NCBI RefSeq assembly: GCF_025345615.1 | Contig: NZ_JAODWD010000002.1 | Location: 248,001-312,000, forward strand | Direction of reading: 5' to 3' | Length of the DNA: 64,000 nt | Origin: Mycobacterium deserti | GTDB lineage: Bacteria; Actinomycetota; Actinomycetes; Mycobacteriales; Mycobacteriaceae | In this document: piece after piece, positions 58,720-64,000 of the stretch | Layout of the letters: every line of letters starts with the position of its first letter | How positions within the stretch are numbered: position 1 is the stretch's first letter | Position numbers and translations under genes: made by a program | Notes under the pieces: model-generated | The model's input: the letters and a program-made list of their open reading frames with translations, nothing else | Database searches by the model: none | What the model was told of the DNA's origin: nothing

Positions 58720-59328
58720 TCAGACGGTAGACGCCGGTTTCGGCCCGATCTCCTCTTCGAGAGCTCTGATCACGAGCGCGAGTTCGTCGACGATCCAGCT
58801 CTGGCTGCGCCCGCGGTACACGTCAAGCAACGCGTTGTAGTACCAGAGGTGGTCGAATGGATCGTCGGTGTTGAACCGCTGCCAGACCTTGGGACCGTAG
58901 CGACGGAGGTCGCGCAGGATGGCGCGAGCGTTGTCGAGCTTGTCGGCCATCGACACGCGGATGGTGCTGTCGGACGCCTTGCCGAGGTGGGCGATGTAGT
59001 TCTGTTTACGCTCGCGCCACGGCGGTTTGGGGGTGATGACGGTGTCACTGCATTCCTCGACGATGCCGGCGACGTCGGCCCCGAAGCGTTCCTCGATCTC
59101 GGCGAGGGTGGTGTCGCCGCCCTGGTCCTCTGCGGCGTCGTGCAGCAGCGCGGCGATGGCCTCGGCCTCCGTGCCGTCGGCTTCGATGACGAGCCCGGCG
59201 ACGGACAACAGATGGCCAATGTAGGGCACCTCGCTGGCCTTGCGGGTCTGGGTGCGGTGCAGTTCGGCGGCGTAGGTGAGGGCCTCGTGGAACTTCGGGC
59301 CGAGCCGCGGTGACGTCGTCTCGCTCAT
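58720..59328 (-). CDS. SpoT-like HD-domain hydrolase
   Basis: 202 aa from ATG 59328; the open frame runs upstream through the dehalogenase gene but that is an overlap artefact. HD motif AIAALLHDAAEDQGGDTTLA (His63-Asp64), EVPYIGHLLSVAGLVIEADG and RVSMADKLDNARAILRDLRR, as in SpoT/MESH1-type nucleotide phosphohydrolases. No synthetase domain. Could remove alarmones or other nucleotides; not proven. Confidence 0.87.
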   Translation of the reverse strand: MSETTSPRLGPKFHEALTYAAELHRTQTRKASEVPYIGHLLSVAGLVIEADGTEAEAIAALLHDAAEDQGGDTTLAEIEERFGADVAGIVEECSDTVITPKPPWRERKQNYIAHLGKASDSTIRVSMADKLDNARAILRDLRRYGPKVWQRFNTDDPFDHLWYYNALLDVYRGRSQSWIVDELALVIRALEEEIGPKPASTV

Positions 59329-59360
59329 GGTCTCTGCATACCCCTCTGGCTCAGAGGCAT

Positions 59361-60257
59361 TCACACCGGCCAGGAGAGGATGCGCGCGGCAAGGTCCGGC
59401 CCGCAGTCCTCCTGCACGAAGTGGCTGCCGTTGATGCGGTCGTGGGGTTGCCCCGCCGCACCGGGGATGTGGTCGATCAGCATGCGGTCGTACTTGCCGA
59501 GGATCGGGTCCTTCGCACCGAACACGCACAGAAAGGGCTTCTCCCATCGCCCCAGTGCGTCCCATGCCGCGCGGTTGGCCGGTGCCGCCGGATCGTCGGG
59601 CGACGTCGGCACGAGCAGGGGAAACGCCCGCGCGCCCGCTTGGAACCGCCTGTGCGGGAACGGCGCGTCGTAACCGGCGCGCACGTCGGCAGGCACGTCG
59701 GTGACGGTGCCGAAGGACACGATCCGCCCGGCCGGGAACACCGGTGTGTAGCGCGCGAACGCGCGCCACGCGCGGAACGCGAGATTCGGCTGGCCCTGCC
59801 CGGCCGGGAGACCGCCGTTGGCCACCACGATCCGGCCGACGAGGTGCGGTTGTTCCGCGGCGATGCGCAGGCCGATCAGCGAGCCCCAGTCCTGGACGAA
59901 CAACGTGACGTCGGTCAGGTCGAGGTTTTCGAACCACGACACCACCCACTCGACGTGCCGCTGATAGGAGTAGTCCTCGATGCGACTCGGCTTGTCGGAG
60001 CGGCCGAAGCCGATGAGATCGGGAGCCAGCACACGCCGACCCCCTTCGGCGAGAGGCGGAATCATGGTGCGGTACAGGTAACTCCACGTAGGTTCGCCGT
60101 GAAGGAGAACGACGGGCGTCCCGTCGCGTGGTCCTTCGTCGACGTAGTGCATCCGCAACGGCCGGGTATTGCACGCGGCCACGTCGGCGTAATTGGGCGC
60201 GAACGGATAGCCGGCCAAGTTCTCGAACCGGTCGTCGGGGGTACGCAAGACATCCAT
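59361..60257 (-). CDS. dhmA: Haloalkane dehalogenase
   Basis: 298 aa. HLD family: oxyanion/halide site [10 protein letters not shown] (Glu55, Trp58), nucleophile elbow [11 protein letters not shown] (Asp123-Trp124), catalytic acid VFGAKDPI (Asp250) and base [11 protein letters not shown] (His279). This matches the DhmA/DmbB-type mycobacterial haloalkane dehalogenases (as remembered). Hydrolyses C-halogen bonds to alcohols. Starts 3 bp after the stop of the Zn-dehydrogenase gene, which could oxidise the alcohol product (inference). Confidence 0.93.
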   Translation of the reverse strand: MDVLRTPDDRFENLAGYPFAPNYADVAACNTRPLRMHYVDEGPRDGTPVVLLHGEPTWSYLYRTMIPPLAEGGRRVLAPDLIGFGRSDKPSRIEDYSYQRHVEWVVSWFENLDLTDVTLFVQDWGSLIGLRIAAEQPHLVGRIVVANGGLPAGQGQPNLAFRAWRAFARYTPVFPAGRIVSFGTVTDVPADVRAGYDAPFPHRRFQAGARAFPLLVPTSPDDPAAPANRAAWDALGRWEKPFLCVFGAKDPILGKYDRMLIDHIPGAAGQPHDRINGSHFVQEDCGPDLAARILSWPV

Positions 60258-60260
60258 GGG

Positions 60261-61418
60261 TCAGCTCGGCTCCTCGGCGTCGCTACGGGGATCGATCAGA
60301 ATTTTGGCGTGGGCCTCGGGATCGCCGAGAGCGTCGAACGCGGCCTCGACGCCGTTGAGACCGACGGTGCCGGTGATCAGCGCAGTGGCGTCGATCTTCC
60401 CCTCGGCGAGCATGTAGAGGGTGTCGCGGAACTCGAGTGGTGTGTATCCCAGCACGATCCGCAGTTCGATCTCTTTGTTGATCGCCATCGACGGGCGGAT
60501 CTTGTCAGCGCCCATGCAGACGCCGACGACGACAACCCGCGCGAACGCCGGCGCGCTGCCGATGATGCTCTCGATCATGCCGGGCACGCCGACACACTCG
60601 AAGATGACGGGATGCTTGGGCGTCGTCGCGCCTGCCTTGTCGGCGGCCCGCCAGACATGCCACCACGGAAGTCGCAATTTATGTAGCTTCTCGATCGTTG
60701 AAAGTGCGAGATCGCCTGCGTCGGTGAAGGTTTTGAGAAACCCGTGGTCACCGTCGAGGGGTGAGTCTTTCGCCGGATCGACGACGATGTCGGCGCCGCA
60801 CCTCGTGGCAAGCGCGCGTCGGCCTGCTGAGAAGTCACTGGCGATGACCGTGCGCACCCCCTTGGCCTTGAGGCCGAGGATGACGGCGAGTCCGATGGGA
60901 CCGCAGCCGATGACGATGGCGACCTGGCCTTTGCTGACCTCGCCGCGCTGGACGGCGTGCCAGCCGACGGCCATGGGTTCGGTGAGTGCGGCGATGTCGG
61001 GCGCCAGACCGTTGGGAACGGGAAACGAGAGGGTCTGCTCGACGATCAGTTGTTCGGCGTAGGCGCCCGGCGCCTTGGCGGTGAGGCCGATGCCGTGAAC
61101 CTCTTTGCCGCGCCGCAGCAGGGGCATGGTGACGACGGTGCTGCCGGGCTTGGGCGTCTTGCGGGTGCGGGGGCCGTGGTCGACGACGGTGCCGCAGAAC
61201 TCGTGGCCGAAGACGATCTGCTGGTCTGAGCGCATCATGGCGTCGTAGCCGGCCTCGGCCATCACGTCGGCGAGCTCGTCCATGTGGTGACGGGCGTGCA
61301 GGTCGGACCCGCAGATGCCGCAGCGAAGGACCTCGACGAGAAGCTGGCCCCTGTCCGGCGTCGGGGTGGGTTGGTCGACGACCTCGAGCTGGGCGTTGGT
61401 GCAGGTGACGGCTCTCAT
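60261..61418 (-). CDS. Zinc-dependent alcohol dehydrogenase
   Basis: 385-aa MDR-family enzyme from ATG 61418 (MRAVTCTNAQLEVVDQP); the frame extends 16 codons but over the gap. Catalytic zinc site CGICGSDLHARHH and GHEFCGTVVDHG; Rossmann fold VAIVIGCGPIGLAVILGLKA. Probably NAD-dependent; the substrate alcohol is unknown. Upstream of and nearly overlapping the dehalogenase gene, so cotranscribed. Divergent from recC. Confidence 0.9.
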   Translation of the reverse strand: MRAVTCTNAQLEVVDQPTPTPDRGQLLVEVLRCGICGSDLHARHHMDELADVMAEAGYDAMMRSDQQIVFGHEFCGTVVDHGPRTRKTPKPGSTVVTMPLLRRGKEVHGIGLTAKAPGAYAEQLIVEQTLSFPVPNGLAPDIAALTEPMAVGWHAVQRGEVSKGQVAIVIGCGPIGLAVILGLKAKGVRTVIASDFSAGRRALATRCGADIVVDPAKDSPLDGDHGFLKTFTDAGDLALSTIEKLHKLRLPWWHVWRAADKAGATTPKHPVIFECVGVPGMIESIIGSAPAFARVVVVGVCMGADKIRPSMAINKEIELRIVLGYTPLEFRDTLYMLAEGKIDATALITGTVGLNGVEAAFDALGDPEAHAKILIDPRSDAEEPS

Positions 61419-61491
61419 GCGCCCGAGCCTAGGGAAGGCTCGAAAGGCATATGTCGAAATGCCCACCTCTGAACCCCTATCGTGGCGATCG

Positions 61492-64000
61492 ATGGCGCTT
61501 CATCTCCACCGTGCCGAGCGCACCGATCTCCTTGCCGACGGACTCGGCGCCCTTCTGTCCGATCCCCCGCCCGACCCGTTCGCCGAGGAACTCGTCATCG
61601 TCCCGGCCAAAGGTGTCGAGCGCTGGCTCAGTCAGCGATTGAGCCACATCCTCGGCCGCGGCACCGGCCAGGACGGCGTCTGCGCCGGCATCACGTTCCG
61701 CAACCCGCACTCGCTGATCGCTCACATCATCGGGCTGACCACCGGCGCCGACCGCGACGACCCCTGGTCACCCGACGCTATGGTCTGGCCGCTACTGGAG
61801 GTGATCGACCAGAGTTGCGAGGAGGGGTGGTGCAAGACGCTGGCCACGCACCTCGGCCACTTCGAAGACCGCGAGGACGAGCGAGAGTTGCGACAGGGCC
61901 GTCGCTACGCCGTCGCACGCCGCCTCGCCGGCCTCTTCGCTTCTTACGCGCGCCAGCGACCCCAGCTGCTGATCGATTGGGAGAACGACAGCGACGGCGG
62001 CATCGAGCAGGACCTGCTGTGGCAGCCGCCGCTGTGGCGCGCGCTCATCGGCCGCATCGACGCCGACACGCCGCACATCCGTCACGCTAAAACGCTTGTC
62101 ACACTTGAAGAGTCGCCTATCGATCTACCCGAGCGCCTGTCCCTGTTCGGTCACACCCGCCTGCCGTCGACCGATATCGAACTGCTCGAGGCCTTGTCGA
62201 CCCATCACGACCTCCACCTCTGGCTGCCGCACCCCAGCGACGACCTCTGGACTCGGCTCGCCGACGACCACGGGCCTGTCCCTCGCCGCGACGACGACTC
62301 CCATCAGAGTGTCGACCATCCGCTGCTGGCCACCCTCGGCCGCGACCTGCGCGAACTTCAGCGCAGCCTGCCTGTCAATCCCCGGAGCGACGACTACCTC
62401 CCCGGCGGGCAGCGCCCCGACACACTGCTGGGCTGGCTGCAGTCCGACATCGCCGCCAACGCGGTCCGGTCAAAAGACCGCCGGTACAACGTCACTGACC
62501 GTTCGGTCCAGGTGCACAGCTGCCACGGCCCGGCCCGCCAGATCGACGTCTTGCGTGAAGTTCTGCTCGGACTGCTCGCCGACGACACGACCCTCGAGCC
62601 CCGCGACGTCCTCGTCATGTGCCCGGACATCGAGACCTACGCCCCGCTGATCGTCGCCGGTTTCGGGCTCGGCGACGTCGTGCACGGTGCCCATCCGGCG
62701 CATCAACTGCGGGTCAAGCTGGCCGACCGCGCACTGACGCAAACGAACCCGCTACTCGGCGTCGCATCGCAGCTGCTCGCCCTGGCCGGTGGACGCGCGA
62801 CCGCCAGCGAAGTGCTCAACCTCGCTGAGGCCGCCCCGGTGCGCGCCCGGTTCACCTTCAGCGACGACGATCTCGACGCGATCGCCGACTGGGTGCGCGA
62901 AGCCAACATCCGGTGGGGCTTCGACCGCGACCACCGGCTTCCCTACGGCGTCGACTTCGTCCAGAACACATGGGAGTTCGGCATCGACCGGGTACTCGCC
63001 GGTGTGGCGATGTCCGACGACTCACACGCCTGGCTCGGCAACACCCTGCCGCTCGACGACGTGAGCAGCAACCGCATCGAGCTGGCTGGGCGTCTCGCCG
63101 AGTACGTCGGCCGCCTGCACACGACCGTCGAATCACTCTCGGGTGCCAGGCCGCTCGACGCATGGCTGACCGCGCTGACCGACGGCGTCACGGCGTTGAC
63201 TGCGGTGTCCGACGACGACCAGTGGCAGTCCAGCCAGGTCGAGCGGGAGTTCAGTGACGTGCGAGCCAAAGCCGGACCGCGCGCCGACACCCTGATGCGG
63301 CTGCCGGACGTTCGCGCGCTGCTGGAGCGCCACCTGGCCGGACGGCCGACGCGGGCGAACTTCCGCACGGGAACGCTGACGGTGTGCACCATGGTGCCGA
63401 TGCGTTCGGTGCCGCACCGCGTGGTGTGCCTGGTCGGCTTGGACGACGGCGTTTTCCCGCGTCTCGGTGTGGTCGACGGCGACGACGTGCTCGCCCGCGA
63501 ACCGATGACCGGCGAACGCGACATCCGTTCCGAGGACCGGCAATTGCTGCTCGACGCCATCGGCGCGGCAACCGAGAAGCTCGTCATCACCTATACCGGC
63601 GCCAACGAGTACTCCGGTCAGCGCAAGCCGCCTGCGGTTCCGCTCGTCGAACTGCTCGACACCCTCGACGTCACGACGCCGGAGAAGGTCCGCCAGCAGG
63701 TCCTCGTCGAACACCCGTTGCAGCCCTTCGATGTTCGCAATGTGACACCCGGCGCGCTCGGCATGCCCGACGGTCAGTCGTTCACGTTCGACCCGACGGC
63801 GCTGACGGCGGCCGTGGTCGCCACGGGGCATCGCGAGGAGCGACCGCCCTTCATCAACGAACCACTGCCCGCACCGCCGCCGCACGACGTTGCACTCGAC
63901 GACCTGATCGGCTTCTTCAAAGATCCGGTCAAGGGCTTCTTCCGCGCGCTGGACTACACGTTGCCGTGGGAGGTGGACGCTGTCGAGGATGCGATGCCCG
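61492..64000 (+). CDS. recC: Exodeoxyribonuclease V subunit RecC, partial
   Basis: At least 836 codons, open to the right edge; ATG 61492 (MALHLHRAERTDLLADGLGA) matches M. tuberculosis RecC. Segments GVERWLSQRLSHILGRGTG, VQVHSCHGPARQIDVLREVL and MVPMRSVPHRVVCLVGLDDG, where RecC-specific helicase-like motifs sit, are intact. Subunit of RecBCD, which in mycobacteria acts chiefly in single-strand annealing. recB and recD would follow outside the window. Confidence 0.96.
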   Translation, partial: MALHLHRAERTDLLADGLGALLSDPPPDPFAEELVIVPAKGVERWLSQRLSHILGRGTGQDGVCAGITFRNPHSLIAHIIGLTTGADRDDPWSPDAMVWPLLEVIDQSCEEGWCKTLATHLGHFEDREDERELRQGRRYAVARRLAGLFASYARQRPQLLIDWENDSDGGIEQDLLWQPPLWRALIGRIDADTPHIRHAKTLVTLEESPIDLPERLSLFGHTRLPSTDIELLEALSTHHDLHLWLPHPSDDLWTRLADDHGPVPRRDDDSHQSVDHPLLATLGRDLRELQRSLPVNPRSDDYLPGGQRPDTLLGWLQSDIAANAVRSKDRRYNVTDRSVQVHSCHGPARQIDVLREVLLGLLADDTTLEPRDVLVMCPDIETYAPLIVAGFGLGDVVHGAHPAHQLRVKLADRALTQTNPLLGVASQLLALAGGRATASEVLNLAEAAPVRARFTFSDDDLDAIADWVREANIRWGFDRDHRLPYGVDFVQNTWEFGIDRVLAGVAMSDDSHAWLGNTLPLDDVSSNRIELAGRLAEYVGRLHTTVESLSGARPLDAWLTALTDGVTALTAVSDDDQWQSSQVEREFSDVRAKAGPRADTLMRLPDVRALLERHLAGRPTRANFRTGTLTVCTMVPMRSVPHRVVCLVGLDDGVFPRLGVVDGDDVLAREPMTGERDIRSEDRQLLLDAIGAATEKLVITYTGANEYSGQRKPPAVPLVELLDTLDVTTPEKVRQQVLVEHPLQPFDVRNVTPGALGMPDGQSFTFDPTALTAAVVATGHREERPPFINEPLPAPPPHDVALDDLIGFFKDPVKGFFRALDYTLPWEVDAVEDAMP

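Noticed and set aside
58720..60174. A 484-codon version of the HD-domain protein starting in the dehalogenase gene
   Set aside because: Its N-terminal 282 residues are out-of-frame dehalogenase sequence; the real start at 59328 gives a normal HD protein.

Overview
The window is mycobacterial chromosome, most likely from a rapidly growing Mycolicibacterium-type species. The evidence is high GC, GTG/TTG starts, four mycolic-acid methyltransferases, the HadABC dehydratase, MceG, an exported PE-PPE-domain esterase and a RecC gene. Gene order follows the M. tuberculosis Rv0631c-Rv0668 region (recalled from memory) in inverted orientation, interrupted by accessory blocks.

Layout. 1-3.9 kb: start of rpoC and complete rpoB (minus strand), with a good -35/-10 upstream of rpoB. 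4.2-9.8 kb: three tandem paralogous exported alpha/beta-hydrolases with long acidic disordered linkers. 9.9-15.7 kb: a molybdopterin oxidoreductase tightly coupled to mceG, then rplL-rplJ with a structured leader, then a ROK sugar kinase. 15.7-20.4 kb: a SurA-N-like protein and a giant GH38 alpha-mannosidase, both overlapping the next gene. 20.4-26.6 kb: accessory block (EEP hydrolase, orphan nucleotidyltransferase, WYL regulator, two DinB proteins, LipG-like hydrolase, TetR, MpaB-type oxygenase). 26.6-32.6 kb: UbiB-like kinase, lipG and four mycolate methyltransferases. 32.6-40.4 kb: second accessory block (PE-PPE esterase, YciI/DGPF protein plus ECF42-type sigma factor, membrane EEP protein, small conserved protein, large LuxR/ATPase regulator). 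40.5-45.2 kb: rplA, rplK, nusG, secE, tRNA-Trp, hadC, hadB, hadA, rpmG, tRNA-Met and tRNA-Thr, all minus. 45.3-64 kb, mostly plus: NYN-LOTUS protein, metallo-hydrolase, Rv0633c-like protein, echA3, TetR genes, a double HD-GYP protein with a LuxR output domain, STAS protein, FAD reductase, DUF3060 protein, pseudokinase/LPG-synthase-like membrane protein; then sulfurtransferase, HD hydrolase, haloalkane dehalogenase and Zn alcohol dehydrogenase on minus; then recC running off the end.

Functionally the backbone combines transcription and translation core genes with mycolic acid biosynthesis (HadABC elongation dehydration, then MmaA-type meromycolate modification) and lipid import energetics (MceG). 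The accessory blocks are mainly one-component regulators with adjacent enzymes and visible inverted or direct repeats that look like operators.

The least explained signal is a 57-nt near-perfect palindrome present twice, 37 kb apart (9885-9941 and 46977-47033). Both copies have the same orientation relative to the gene they follow, a conserved bulged A, and one compensatory base-pair change. No CRISPR array, insertion sequence, rRNA or phage gene was seen.
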